Positions 24,051 to 33,122 are shown, counted from the first letter of the stretch. The stretch: 46,922 nt of DNA from Spirochaetota bacterium (GCA_026415295.1 JAOAHJ010000027.1:1-46922); one strand, 5' to 3'. Notes: generated by a model not told the origin, from the letters alone. Numbers and translations are program-made.

Positions 24051-25466
24051 ATGAAATTGGATAAAAAATTAAAAAATAAAGTATTTTATTTTTTTATATT
24101 TTCATTATTTCTAATATTATTAATTAATAATTTAAATATAAATTCATTTTCAGAAGAAGAAGTTCTAATTCCAGATATTATAAAAAATAATTTGGTAAAT
24201 GATTATTTTAACTTTAATTTTATATTAAAATCTTTTGATCTTTCATTTATTTATAATTATGAAGACTTTTGTTTTGATATTAAAAATAAAGATACAAATT
24301 TAACCTTAAGGATTAATAATAGAAAAAATATATCTATTTATAAGTATATATTTAAAACATTTTCAGAACCTTTAATTATTATTATTAATGATAAGGAAAA
24401 TAATAATCAAGAAGAAAAAAATAATTTTAATTTAAATAAAAATATTGATTTTAAGATATTCATTAATTCAGATATAGTTTATTATTATTATAAAATATTT
24501 TTTATTCCAAAAAATTATAAAGATGAGTTTGATAAGTGGTTTCAGTATAAAAAATATTTAAAAGAACTTAAATTATTAAACTATAAACCAATTGAAAGCT
24601 ATACAGAAAATATATTTGATCTAAATAAAGTTGAAAAAGAAAAGATAGAGGAAGATAATAAGAAAGATAATATAATCAAAGAGGAGATTGAAAAAAAGAA
24701 ACAAGATGAAAATGTAGTTAAGAATTATTATGATTTTGCTAAAAAAGAGATATTTGAATATAAAAGATTAAAATATATTATAATTGATCCAGGCCATGGA
24801 GGAAAAGATCCAGGTGCCATATATGGAAATATTAAGGAAAAAGATGTAAACCTATATATTTCAAATATTTTATTTTCTGAACTTAATAAAAAGTACTCAG
24901 ATTTTATAATTTTAATGACAAGAAAAGATGATAGATATATTTCTCTTGAAGATAGAGTTAAATTTATAAATAATTATAATACTAAAGAATATACAGGCTT
25001 AATGATTTCTATTCATTGCAACTCTAATCCACTTTCAAATAAATCCAATGGATTAGAAGTTTATTATCTTGATTATAATATAGCCGATAGTAAAATTAAG
25101 GATTTAGTTTCAACTGAAAATAATTTAGGCACTAATAATAGTAAAGAAGATTTAAATTATTTTATAAATAGAATTTTAAATGAGAATTTGATTTATGCAT
25201 CAAATTTTTTTGCGAAGACATTTTATGAAATTTATAAAAATAAAAAACCTGTCATTTTGCCTAATAAATTAGCTGGAGCCCCTTTTTATGTTATAGCTTA
25301 TAGTGAAATACCTTCGATTCTTATAGAATTAGGATATTTAACCAATCAAAATGATCTTAAAAATTTATTATCAAAAAAATTTATAGATGATTTTATAAGC
25401 TCTATTTTGGAAGCTATTGATATTTTTATAAAAAATTATAATGATACTAAAGGATTTAAAAAATAG
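24051..25466 (+). CDS. N-acetylmuramoyl-L-alanine amidase (Amidase_3, AmiC type)
   Basis: 471 residues. A hydrophobic segment near residues 11-29 is a signal peptide or anchor. Residues about 35-235 are not recognisable and contain a Lys/Glu-rich linker (about 200-225). The catalytic domain (about 241-465) has zinc ligands H249 (IDPGHGGKDPGA), E263 (KEKDVN) and H322 (SIHCNSN), plus the general base E426 (ILIELGYLTN). It cleaves peptide stems from peptidoglycan in the periplasm, needed for cell separation or flagellar passage. It is 11 bp upstream of the GerMN-like gene and two genes before flaA, an order I recall from Treponema. No ribosome site; TATAAA lies 9 nt before the ATG. Confidence 0.9.
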   Translation: MKLDKKLKNKVFYFFIFSLFLILLINNLNINSFSEEEVLIPDIIKNNLVNDYFNFNFILKSFDLSFIYNYEDFCFDIKNKDTNLTLRINNRKNISIYKYIFKTFSEPLIIIINDKENNNQEEKNNFNLNKNIDFKIFINSDIVYYYYKIFFIPKNYKDEFDKWFQYKKYLKELKLLNYKPIESYTENIFDLNKVEKEKIEEDNKKDNIIKEEIEKKKQDENVVKNYYDFAKKEIFEYKRLKYIIIDPGHGGKDPGAIYGNIKEKDVNLYISNILFSELNKKYSDFIILMTRKDDRYISLEDRVKFINNYNTKEYTGLMISIHCNSNPLSNKSNGLEVYYLDYNIADSKIKDLVSTENNLGTNNSKEDLNYFINRILNENLIYASNFFAKTFYEIYKNKKPVILPNKLAGAPFYVIAYSEIPSILIELGYLTNQNDLKNLLSKKFIDDFISSILEAIDIFIKNYNDTKGFKK

Positions 25467-25477
25467 ATGGAGAAATT

Positions 25478-26050
25478 ATGGATAATAAAATTATTTCTTA
25501 TTTAAAAAATATTATTAATAATTTTTTTAAATATTTAAATAAAACCTTAAGTGATTTATCAAAATACTTCAAGAATAATTATAAAAGTTTAATTCGTTTA
25601 ATTCCAATAATAATAGCATTAATTATTTTTATTTTAGCTGTTTTGACTATTTATAATTTAAAATATAAAAAATTAGATAAGTATAAATTTTATTTTGTTG
25701 ATTATTATGGAAAGATTAAATATGAAAAATTTAATTTGCCATTAAATTATAATGTAGAAGATATTTGTAGTGTATATTTTTCTGGTCCTTTTAATAAAAA
25801 GAAATTTCCAGATTATATTTTTAATTTAAAATATTATGAAAAAATAGATGTTAGAGATAAAAAACTCTATTTAGTTTTAAATAATGAAGGATTAAAAAAG
25901 ATAAATGAAATAAATGATAATATATTAAAATTAATAGGAGTTTCTATTAAGAGAACTTTTATGATTCATAAAATTAAAATAGAAAAAATTATTTTTATTT
26001 CTAGTTTTACTGGGGTTGCTGTTAAAGAGATTAATGTTATTAAGAAATAA
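25478..26050 (+). CDS. Membrane-anchored GerMN-like protein
   Basis: 190 residues. A basic, amphipathic N-terminus is followed by one membrane segment (about 40-63) and an extracytoplasmic domain of about 120 residues. The pattern YFVDYYGKIKYEKFNLP … VEDICSVYFSGPFNKKKFP … resembles the GerMN domain (strand-turn with a GP motif, then a terminal beta strand). The match is by eye and moderate. GerMN proteins bind or sense cell-wall material; co-expression with the amidase 11 bp upstream supports a peptidoglycan role. TGGAG lies 5 nt before the ATG. Confidence 0.6.
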   Translation: MDNKIISYLKNIINNFFKYLNKTLSDLSKYFKNNYKSLIRLIPIIIALIIFILAVLTIYNLKYKKLDKYKFYFVDYYGKIKYEKFNLPLNYNVEDICSVYFSGPFNKKKFPDYIFNLKYYEKIDVRDKKLYLVLNNEGLKKINEINDNILKLIGVSIKRTFMIHKIKIEKIIFISSFTGVAVKEINVIKK

Positions 26051-26148
26051 TAAGATTAAATAGCAATTAAGTTAAATCTTTATAAAAAAATATTTTATTT
26101 AATTTATTTTAAATAAAAATTAAAAAATTAAAATAAAGAAAAAAAAAT

Positions 26149-26177
26149 TTGACAAATATGAAAAATTAAATTAAAAT
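26149..26177 (+). promoter_or_regulatory. Sigma-70-type promoter of flaA
   Basis: TTGACA (26149-26154), a 17-bp spacer and TAAAAT (26172-26177), predicting a start near 26184 and a 5' leader of about 70 nt before the flaA ATG. Confidence 0.65.
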
Positions 26178-26199
26178 AATTTTTGAGGGTAAAAATGTT

Positions 26200-26227
26200 T
26201 AAATTTTGGGGTAGGGGAATCCGATAA
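26200..26227 (+). promoter_or_regulatory. Sigma-28 (FliA)-like promoter of flaA
   Basis: TAAATTTT (26200-26207), 12 bp, then TCCGATAA (26220-26227). The FliA consensus is TAAAGTTT-N11-GCCGATAA, so each half differs at one position and the spacer is one longer. It lies between the sigma-70-type promoter and the ribosome site, and points at a flagellar gene, which makes a chance match unlikely. Confidence 0.6.
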
Positions 26228-26253
26228 AAGAAAAAAACTTAAAGGAGATAAAT

Positions 26254-27195
26254 ATGAAGAAATGGATTTCTGTTGTTCTTTTTTTATTAATCTTCTTCAG
26301 CATAAATATTTTTGCTGAAAGACAAATTTTAATTGATTTTAATAATTTATCAAATACTGAACTCGATATAGTTAAGCTTGCAGGACCAAATGCATTAACA
26401 GTAGCTGATGCAGATAAAGATAAATTGTTGATTTCCCTTGACCCAAATAACTGGGAGGTTCAATTATCTCCTTCAGCAAGAACTATAGAAAACATTGTAA
26501 ACTCTATTACAAAAACAGTAACTCCAGAAAGTGGAGAATATAAAGGGCAAAAAGTTCTTGGGGCTAGAATTCACTTTCCAACAGGAAAATATGCTGCATG
26601 GGCTAAGATAATGCCACCTTACGAAATCCCATCATATGAAGCAGCAGATCAAAATGATAAAATAGGTAATAAATATGTAAATAAGGGTGTTTTAAGAAAT
26701 GTTGGCCCAATTAAAACTGTTATGGTTACTGTAAAAGGAAGAAACTTCCCACATTCATTAACTATTAGATTAAAAAATCAAAATGATGAGTTTATTGATA
26801 TTTTTGTTGGATATTTAGATTTTAATGGATGGAGAACTTTTAGAATTGATAACCCAAATTATATTCCAGATGTTAGAAAAAGAAATTTAAAGAAATTTCC
26901 TCTTTATCCACAAGAAGAACCATATGTTAAATTAGATTCTTTTATTATATATAAATATTCAGATGGTCCTGGTGGTGATTTTATAATATATATAAAGTCT
27001 GTTGAAATGATTTATGATTTAGCTGTATTAACTGCTGAAGAAGATATTAATGATGAATTAGTTTGGGGTATTTTAGCTGCTAGAAGAGAAGCTAAGAAGA
27101 GAGCAGAAGCTGCTAGAGTTGGAATAATACAATTATTAAGATTTGAAGAAAAGAAAAAAATGGCTACTGAATCCGCAGAAGAAACCAAAAAATAA
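26254..27195 (+). CDS. flaA: Flagellar filament outer layer (sheath) protein FlaA
   Basis: 313 residues with a clear signal peptide (basic start, hydrophobic core, cleavage probably after Ala21 in NIFA-ER). The mature part shows the spirochete FlaA pattern: ARIHFPTGKYAAWAKIMPPYEIP, the VTVKGRNFPHSLTIRLKNQ strand, GYLDFNGWRTFRIDNPNYIPDVR, and YIKSVEMIYDL followed by a Lys/Glu-rich helical tail. FlaA forms the outer layer of the periplasmic flagellum around the FlaB core. Ribosome site AAAGGAG is strong. Two promoter elements lie upstream and a strong terminator follows, so flaA is probably abundantly transcribed by itself. Length is slightly under the usual 320-350. Confidence 0.95.
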   Translation: MKKWISVVLFLLIFFSINIFAERQILIDFNNLSNTELDIVKLAGPNALTVADADKDKLLISLDPNNWEVQLSPSARTIENIVNSITKTVTPESGEYKGQKVLGARIHFPTGKYAAWAKIMPPYEIPSYEAADQNDKIGNKYVNKGVLRNVGPIKTVMVTVKGRNFPHSLTIRLKNQNDEFIDIFVGYLDFNGWRTFRIDNPNYIPDVRKRNLKKFPLYPQEEPYVKLDSFIIYKYSDGPGGDFIIYIKSVEMIYDLAVLTAEEDINDELVWGILAARREAKKRAEAARVGIIQLLRFEEKKKMATESAEETKK

Positions 27196-27220
27196 AACTT
27201 TATATTATTGTATAATTATT

Positions 27221-27257
27221 AAAAAGAGGTATCCTAAGATGGATACCTCTTTTTTTA
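27221..27257 (+). terminator. Intrinsic terminator of flaA
   Basis: A 14-bp stem, 27221-27234 with 27241-27254, around a 6-nt loop (TAAGAT), the A-rich base of the stem running into a long T tract. It lies 26 bp past the flaA stop. Confidence 0.9.
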
Positions 27258-27307
27258 TTTTTTTTATATGATATTATTTTTTTAGTATTTATTTTTTGAG
27301 AATAATT

Positions 27308-28285
27308 ATGGCTTTACCTTTAAAGATAGATTTTAAAGATATTAATTTAGTAGCTATTAAAAATGGTTTTAAAAATATTTTTATTTATAAAGATAAAGAT
27401 TTTTTAATAATATTTGAATTATTAAAAAGAGATTTATCCTATTTTATAAAAGATAATGTTAAATTTATCGAAGATGAAAAAATATTTAATAATTTTGGAA
27501 ATCAAATTAATTTAGAGAAGTATAAAGTAGATCCTAAATTGATTAAAGATAGACTTTTAAATAATTTTGATAAAATTGTTCCAAATAGTAATAAGAATGA
27601 AGATCAAGAAGAGTTTAAAATAATAAAGATAATTTCTAATATCTATCAATTTTCACTAAAATTGAATATCAATTTTTTAGATAAACCTATACAAGTTAAG
27701 TTTAAAAACAAAATAAAATTATACCCTGACTCTACATTAAATTTTAATTTAGTTTTACCATTTCAAATATCTTTATATAATAAAGATGATGATACTGTCT
27801 ATTTTAATTTATTGGAAATAAAAATGAAAAATTCTTATATAGGAGAAATAAATTTAGATAATGGTTATTTTTGTTATTCTATTGATGGTATAATTATTAA
27901 TTTAAATTTATTTGAAGAAAACTTACAAGAAATTAGTTTTTCAAATATAGATAATTTGTTAATAAACAGTAATTTTAGTTTAAAAAATAATATGTTTTTA
28001 TATTCTGTTTTACCTTTAAAACTTGTAAATAAAAGTTTTAATATTATTGAATTACAATATATAATTTTAGAACAAAATGAACTAAATGTTTATAATTTTG
28101 ACAATAAATTATTATTATGTGATATTTTAGAGTACACATTTTTATCAGGAGATAAAATTGTTAAAGAGTATAAGGTTTATAGCACAAATACTAAATTTGA
28201 ATATAATTTGGTTTCTGTTATTAATAAAAGAGAAATTGTTGAAAACTCAATTATTAAAAGGACAATGAATATTTTATTTCAATAA
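27308..28285 (+). CDS. Unrecognised protein encoded next to MscS
   Basis: 325 residues, no signal peptide and no clear membrane segment. Mostly beta-strand-like, with a conserved-looking block around SVLPLKLVNKSFNIIELQYIILEQNELNVY and a C-terminal strand region. I cannot place it securely. Size and the 'P-L-x-x-x-N' block remind me of DUF432 proteins, which I believe occur next to MscS-type channels, but this is unverified. I start at ATG 27308; an in-frame TTG at 27296 would add four residues. It precedes the channel gene by 30 bp, so joint expression is likely. Confidence 0.55.
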   Translation: MALPLKIDFKDINLVAIKNGFKNIFIYKDKDFLIIFELLKRDLSYFIKDNVKFIEDEKIFNNFGNQINLEKYKVDPKLIKDRLLNNFDKIVPNSNKNEDQEEFKIIKIISNIYQFSLKLNINFLDKPIQVKFKNKIKLYPDSTLNFNLVLPFQISLYNKDDDTVYFNLLEIKMKNSYIGEINLDNGYFCYSIDGIIINLNLFEENLQEISFSNIDNLLINSNFSLKNNMFLYSVLPLKLVNKSFNIIELQYIILEQNELNVYNFDNKLLLCDILEYTFLSGDKIVKEYKVYSTNTKFEYNLVSVINKREIVENSIIKRTMNILFQ

Positions 28286-28315
28286 ATTTTATTTAGAAAA
28301 GGAAATTTTTATAAT

Positions 28316-29170
28316 ATGAAATATATAAAAAATATATATGTATATATAAAAAATTTTTTTGATGAGTTTTTTTTAATAACAATAAAAGATTTTTTTGAAA
28401 AAAAAAGTTACATTAATATTTTAAGGATATTTTTCTTTTTTATTATTAGTATAATTTTTCTTAATATAATTATAAAGATTTCTAAAAAGCTTATAGGTAA
28501 AAAAATTTCAATCCAAACTAAAGATATAATAATAAAAGTGATTAAATTTATAGGTTGGGCTATAATTATTACAACTATATTGAGAAAACTTGGTATTGAT
28601 TTAACTGCAATATTAGGGGCTGCAGGAATTATTGGTATTGCTGTTGGTTTTGCTGCTCAGACAAGTATTTCTAATTTTATTTCGGGTTTTTTTTTATTAT
28701 CAGAAAAACCTTTTGAAATAGGAGATGTTATCAAAGTTAATAATATTATGGGAATAATTGATAGAATTGATTTGATGGCAGTTAAAATAAGAACTTTTGA
28801 TAATCAAATGATAAGAATACCAAATGAGGTTTTAATTAAAACTGAAATTATAAATATTACAAAATTCAAAGTTAGAAGAATGGATATACTGTTCGATGTT
28901 GAATATGGTACTGATTTGGATAATCTTGAGAATATATTAAAAAAATTAGCAAAAAATAATATTTATGTGCTTGAAGATCCAGAACCACTTTATCTTATTA
29001 ATTCTCTTGAAACTAATGGAATAAGAATTTTATTTGGGGTATACTTTCAAAAGGAAAACTTTGTAGAAGTCAAAAACACTATTATTAAAGAATTACTAAA
29101 TGAATTAAAAAATAATAACATTAAAATAGCTCATCATCAAATTAAGATAGTTAATGATATAGGTATATAG
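28316..29170 (+). CDS. MscS-family mechanosensitive channel
   Basis: 284 residues. Two to three membrane segments (about 37-56, 75-92, 96-120) end in the pore-lining helix with GAAGIIGIAVGFAAQTSISNFISGFFLL. The MscS beta domain follows (FEIGDVIKVNNIMGIIDRIDLMAVKIRTFDNQMIRIPNEVL), then a C-terminal alpha/beta domain. It opens under membrane tension to release solutes after osmotic downshock. Shorter at the N-terminus than large MscS paralogs, close to E. coli MscS. AAAAGGA lies upstream at long spacing. Confidence 0.95.
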   Translation: MKYIKNIYVYIKNFFDEFFLITIKDFFEKKSYINILRIFFFFIISIIFLNIIIKISKKLIGKKISIQTKDIIIKVIKFIGWAIIITTILRKLGIDLTAILGAAGIIGIAVGFAAQTSISNFISGFFLLSEKPFEIGDVIKVNNIMGIIDRIDLMAVKIRTFDNQMIRIPNEVLIKTEIINITKFKVRRMDILFDVEYGTDLDNLENILKKLAKNNIYVLEDPEPLYLINSLETNGIRILFGVYFQKENFVEVKNTIIKELLNELKNNNIKIAHHQIKIVNDIGI

Positions 29171-29229
29171 AATTATTTATTCTAAAGTTCTTATAAAATT
29201 TAATTGTTTAGAAAAATTATTAATTGGTT

Positions 29230-29694
29230 TTATTTATTTAAAATTTTTTTTAATTCTACTATCTTAATAATGTGTTGTTTTTCTTGATTTCTTAATTCTT
29301 CAATAAATTTTTTTTCCTCAGGGAAATCTGGTCCTATTGTGTCAATTAAGTTTGAATAAAAAACAACAGAATCTTTTTCTTTATTTAATGCTACATCTAA
29401 CAACTCAAATTCATTTAAATTATCTATATTAATTTTATCATATGGTCCTTCTGATGCAAAAGCATAAGCAAGAAAATCATCATCTAAATATGGATTATTA
29501 AATCTTTCTCCTATGAAGGTTTTTGAATTTTTATCAAAAAGTTTTGTTGCTGTTTCAATATGTTTTTTTTCATCTTCAATTAGATTTTTCAGTATGGGAT
29601 TGTTAAATTTTTGAAAAATTTTTTCATATAATTCTATGCTTTTTCTTTCTTTATTTAAGGCAATATTGAGAATAGTTGAAGCTGATATATACAT
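29230..29694 (-). CDS. Ferritin-like (rubrerythrin-type) diiron protein without rubredoxin domain
   Basis: 154 residues forming a predicted four-helix bundle. Carboxylate/His ligands repeat in two halves: NKERKSIELYEKI with EDEKKHIE, then NKEKDSVVFYSNL with RNQEKQHIIKI (E…E-x2-H patterns). No C-terminal rubredoxin Cys pairs are present. Such proteins (COG1633-type) usually handle peroxide or iron in anaerobes. Start fixed by AAGGAG before the ATG. Convergent with the MscS gene and on its own. Confidence 0.85.
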   Translation of the reverse strand: MYISASTILNIALNKERKSIELYEKIFQKFNNPILKNLIEDEKKHIETATKLFDKNSKTFIGERFNNPYLDDDFLAYAFASEGPYDKINIDNLNEFELLDVALNKEKDSVVFYSNLIDTIGPDFPEEKKFIEELRNQEKQHIIKIVELKKILNK

Positions 29695-29729
29695 TTTTTT
29701 CTCCTTGATATAAAAAGATTTCTTAAACT

Positions 29730-29757
29730 ATTTTAATTTAATTTTTATAAATTTCAA
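29730..29757 (-). promoter_or_regulatory. Probable promoter of the ferritin-like gene
   Basis: On the minus strand TTGAAA (29752-29757), a 16-bp spacer, then TAAAAT (29730-29735), about 30 bp before the AAGGAG site. The rest of the 290-bp gap to the MFS gene shows no recognisable element. Confidence 0.4.
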
Positions 29758-29984
29758 TTTAAATTTAATTTAATTTTGTTAAAAAATTAAATTTTTTAGA
29801 AAAATATTTTTTCTATTAAAAATAAATAAAATATCTTAATATAAAGAAATAAAATAATTTAATAACATGTTAAAATAGATAAAACAATAAAACATTTTTA
29901 TTGAATAAATTTTTTTAAATGATATTTCAAAGTAGTTAATTTATCTTAACTAAATTTTTAATAATTAATAGATAAAGTTTGTTT

Positions 29985-31382
29985 ATGGAATTTATTATTA
30001 ATGAAAAAATAAAAAAAGATATTTTCAGAAGTTTAACTTTTTTTCAAATTTTTGCTATGTTTAGACGTGGTTTATTTTATTCTTATATGACAATATATTT
30101 GAGATATTATATAGGGCTGTCTATTACTGAAACTACTCTTTTTTCTACCATTCCAATGATTTTAAATTCGTTTTTTCAAACATTTATATGGGGGCCATAT
30201 TCTGATAAAACAAAAAAGAGAAAGAATTTAATTATAATAGGGGAATTATTAGCAGCTTTTGGAACAATTTTAGTATGGTATATGCATTATATTGTTAATA
30301 ATTTAAGAAATTCTGGTTTGATAATAATTATAGGAATGTCTATTGTAGAAATATTTTGGTCAATGTCAAATTTAGGATGGGCAGTCTATATTTCAGATGT
30401 GTATTTATATAATGAAAGAACATTAATACAAACTAAATTTATAAGTTCTGGAGCAATAGGTAGAATGATAGGAGTTTTTGCTGCTGGTTTTTTATACGAT
30501 TTATTTGGCTTAAAATATGAAGGTTATGGTTTTAGAGAAGGTTTGTTGTTTTTTCTATCATCTTTTTTTATGGTTTTTTCAGTTATTCCTCTATTTAAGA
30601 TACCAGATAGTGTTAATATTTATAGAAAATTTGGCAATTTTAATTTAGAAAACAAAAATAACTCTAAAAATAATAATTCATTAGATAATAAATTTGTAAA
30701 TTATTCAAATTATTTAGATGAAAGCAATATTAATGAATTAAAGTTAGACTATTCTTATAAAAAAGAACAATTATTGATAAATTTATTTATAGTATTTATT
30801 ATTTCTCTTGTTTTTATTAACTTTGGGAGAAACAGCATAAGTTCCATAACTAATCAATATTTAAAATCCCCAAATGGATTTAATTTATCAAGTCAAATGC
30901 TTTCTTATATTATAAATTTTTATTCTTTAGGTTTATTTATGATGAGTTTTTTTATAAAAAGCTTAACAAATAAATTTAAGGATGAGATTTTATTTATATT
31001 TGGATTATTTCTTGCATTTTTATATTTAGCTATTTATGTGTTTTCAAAAAAAGTTATTTTTATATTTTTAGCTAATTTATTGAATGGTATTTCTGAAAAT
31101 ATTATATCATCAACTTCTTATACTATAGTTTCAAAAATAATTCCCTATAATAGAAGAGGAAAACTATTTGGTTATTATAATTCAACTTTCTTTTTGAGTT
31201 GGGGTGTAGCTTCTACAATCCTTATAGCGCCTATTGCTGATATTATTATAAAAAGTGGTAAATCAGATATACATGGTTATAAAGGTGCTTTTATGTGCTC
31301 TATTTTCTTATTATTTATTGGTATTATTATTTTTATTATATTTTTAAATAAAATAAGAAAAATTAGAACTTATGAAAACTAA
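29985..31382 (+). CDS. Major facilitator superfamily permease
   Basis: 465 residues, about 12 hydrophobic segments with a central Asn/Lys-rich cytoplasmic loop (about 210-260). The loop 2-3 motif reads WGPYSDKTKKRKN (G-x-x-x-D-x-x-x-R/K-x-x type), and the second half has a related loop near IPYNRRGKLFGYYNS. Substrate cannot be told. I start at ATG 29985; an in-frame TTG at 29979 adds two residues. No ribosome site. It overlaps the next gene by 11 bp, so the two are translationally coupled. Confidence 0.85.
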   Translation: MEFIINEKIKKDIFRSLTFFQIFAMFRRGLFYSYMTIYLRYYIGLSITETTLFSTIPMILNSFFQTFIWGPYSDKTKKRKNLIIIGELLAAFGTILVWYMHYIVNNLRNSGLIIIIGMSIVEIFWSMSNLGWAVYISDVYLYNERTLIQTKFISSGAIGRMIGVFAAGFLYDLFGLKYEGYGFREGLLFFLSSFFMVFSVIPLFKIPDSVNIYRKFGNFNLENKNNSKNNNSLDNKFVNYSNYLDESNINELKLDYSYKKEQLLINLFIVFIISLVFINFGRNSISSITNQYLKSPNGFNLSSQMLSYIINFYSLGLFMMSFFIKSLTNKFKDEILFIFGLFLAFLYLAIYVFSKKVIFIFLANLLNGISENIISSTSYTIVSKIIPYNRRGKLFGYYNSTFFLSWGVASTILIAPIADIIIKSGKSDIHGYKGAFMCSIFLLFIGIIIFIIFLNKIRKIRTYEN

Positions 31383-32133
31383 ATTTAAATTGTTTATTTT
31401 TGACCTTGATGGAACATTGTTGGATACGATTGAAGATATTACTTTTTCTATAAATAAAACTTTAAATTATTTTGATTTACCTGAAATTAATATTTATGAA
31501 TGTAAGAATATGATAGGTGAAGGGATGGAAACATTGTGTGCCAAGGCTATTTCTTATAGTTTCAAGAAATTGGTTAAGAAAAAAGTTGATCTTGATTTAT
31601 TACCTGATAAAGAAATTTTGGAGGAATTTTTTAAAAATAAAAATATAAATTTAAAAATATTTACAAATTACATGAACAAAAATTACAATGAAAATTGCTT
31701 TAATTATACAAAACCATACGAGGGAATTATTGATTTTCTTGAAAAGGTGCAATTAATAAGAAAAATTGAAAAAATAAATTTTTCTATATTGTCGAATAAA
31801 CCAGATGTTTTTGTAAAAAAAATGGTAAATAGATATTTTAAAAAATATAATTTTTACCCCATAATTGGTGGATCAGCTAAAATTCCTCTAAAACCTTCTA
31901 AAGAATCTTTATACAATTTGTTAAATTATATTGATGATTACGAATCTATTAAATTTAATGAAATTGTTATAATAGGTGATAGTAAAATAGATGTTTTAAC
32001 AGCTAAAAATTCTAATGTATATAGTTGTTTTGTAAAATGGGGATTTGGAAGTTTAAAAGATCTTGAAATAAATCAAATTTATCCAGATATTATATTAGAA
32101 AAGCCACATGAAATAATTAATTTGTTTCAATAA
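31372..32133 (+). CDS. HAD-family phosphatase (phosphoglycolate phosphatase-like)
   Basis: 253 residues. Motif I is FDLDGTLLD (D11 nucleophile, D13), motif II is the Ser of SILSNKPD, motif III Lys is in PLKPSKES, and motif IV is IIGDSKIDVLTAK. A helical cap sits between motifs I and II, as in Gph/PGP phosphatases. Specific substrate unknown. It overlaps the MFS gene by 11 bp at the start and the convergent mtgA gene by 17 bp at the end. Confidence 0.88.
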   Translation: MKTKFKLFIFDLDGTLLDTIEDITFSINKTLNYFDLPEINIYECKNMIGEGMETLCAKAISYSFKKLVKKKVDLDLLPDKEILEEFFKNKNINLKIFTNYMNKNYNENCFNYTKPYEGIIDFLEKVQLIRKIEKINFSILSNKPDVFVKKMVNRYFKKYNFYPIIGGSAKIPLKPSKESLYNLLNYIDDYESIKFNEIVIIGDSKIDVLTAKNSNVYSCFVKWGFGSLKDLEINQIYPDIILEKPHEIINLFQ

Positions 32134-32800
32134 ATTTATTTTTTAGTAGAATATATCTTTGAATCAGTGCTTTTCTTTTATAAAAATTATTAACATCATA
32201 TTTTATTGGACTTGCCAATAATGTTAATAAAATAATTGTTTCTTCCTTTGTTAAATATTTAGCACTTTTTTTATAATAAAAATAAGAAGCTTGTTCAATA
32301 CCAAATATTCCTTTACCAAATTCAACTGTATTTATATATAATTCTAATATTTTATCTTTTGGTATTGAATTTTCAATTATAAAAGTAGCTATAATTTCTA
32401 AATATTTCCTAATGATTGTTCTATCTGGATAAAGAAAAAGAGTTCTGGCTAGTTGTTGTGAAATAGTGCTTCCCCCTTTGATAGGTTTTTTATATTTTTT
32501 ATATAAAATATAAGCTTCTTTTAGAGCTTCAAAATCAAAACCTTTATGTTTATAAAAATTACAATCTTCAACATAAATTAACATTTTAAAAACAAAGTTA
32601 GGTAATTCATTTTTGTTAATATATTTTGGAAATTTAATTTTATAACTATTTTTAATTGTTCTGTAAATAGTAAAACCGTAAACAGAAGGATTTATCTTGT
32701 TAAATAAATTTATAAATATATACACATAAATTACAAATAAAAAATTAAAAAAAATAAAATACTTAAATAAAGATTTAATAATTTTTAATAGAGTTTTCAT
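32117..32800 (-). CDS. mtgA: Monofunctional peptidoglycan glycosyltransferase (MtgA-type, GT51)
   Basis: 227 residues. One N-terminal membrane anchor (about 10-33), then the GT51 domain: motif 1 VEDCNFYKHKGFD with the catalytic Glu, motif 2 GGSTISQQLARTLFL, motif 3 RKYLEIIATFIIE, and motif 4 KDKILELYINTVEFGKGIFGIEQAS. No transpeptidase domain. Polymerises lipid II into glycan strands at the inner membrane. No clear ribosome site. Its 3' end overlaps the HAD gene on the opposite strand. Confidence 0.95.
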   Translation of the reverse strand: MKTLLKIIKSLFKYFIFFNFLFVIYVYIFINLFNKINPSVYGFTIYRTIKNSYKIKFPKYINKNELPNFVFKMLIYVEDCNFYKHKGFDFEALKEAYILYKKYKKPIKGGSTISQQLARTLFLYPDRTIIRKYLEIIATFIIENSIPKDKILELYINTVEFGKGIFGIEQASYFYYKKSAKYLTKEETIILLTLLASPIKYDVNNFYKRKALIQRYILLKNKFIETN

Positions 32801-32845
32801 ATTTCAAATTTCTTTTTATTTAATTTCTTTAATAAAAAAAATTAA

Positions 32846-32929
32846 TGTCGAAGAGGGGACTTGAACCCCTAAGGAGTTTCCTCCACCAGATCCTGAATCT
32901 GGCGTGTCTACCAGTTCCACCACTTCGAC
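32846..32929 (-). tRNA. tRNA-Leu (anticodon CAG)
   Basis: Reading the minus strand from 32929: acceptor GTCGAAG pairs with CTTCGAC (7 bp), the D arm contains the GGTAGACAC-type Leu loop, the anticodon stem CCAGA/TCTGG encloses loop TTCAGGA with anticodon CAG, a long variable arm (GGAG-AAA-CTCC region) follows, then the T arm GGGG-TTCAAGT-CCCC. The discriminator is A (32846). CCA is not encoded. The long variable arm marks a class II tRNA, and the anticodon reads CUG. Confidence 0.95.
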
Positions 32930-33122
32930 GATATATTTCAATTTTTTGTCATTATTTGTATCTTTAAGTTAAATTACTTTTTTAGTTTTTATAAGTTAAA
33001 ATAAATACTCAAAATAAAATAATTAAAATAATTTCATTTTAAAAATATAAAAATATAATTAGATATTATATAAAATAATATTAATATAATATTTAATATT
33101 TTAATAAATATTTTTTAAAAAG

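Noticed and set aside
26195-26227. Mini-ORF of ten codons (starting MFKFWGRGIR) with GAGGG upstream, ahead of flaA
   Set aside because: Its sequence coincides with the sigma-28-like promoter element (the stop codon is part of CCGATAA), so the ORF is probably a by-product of the promoter; only transcripts from the upstream promoter would carry it.
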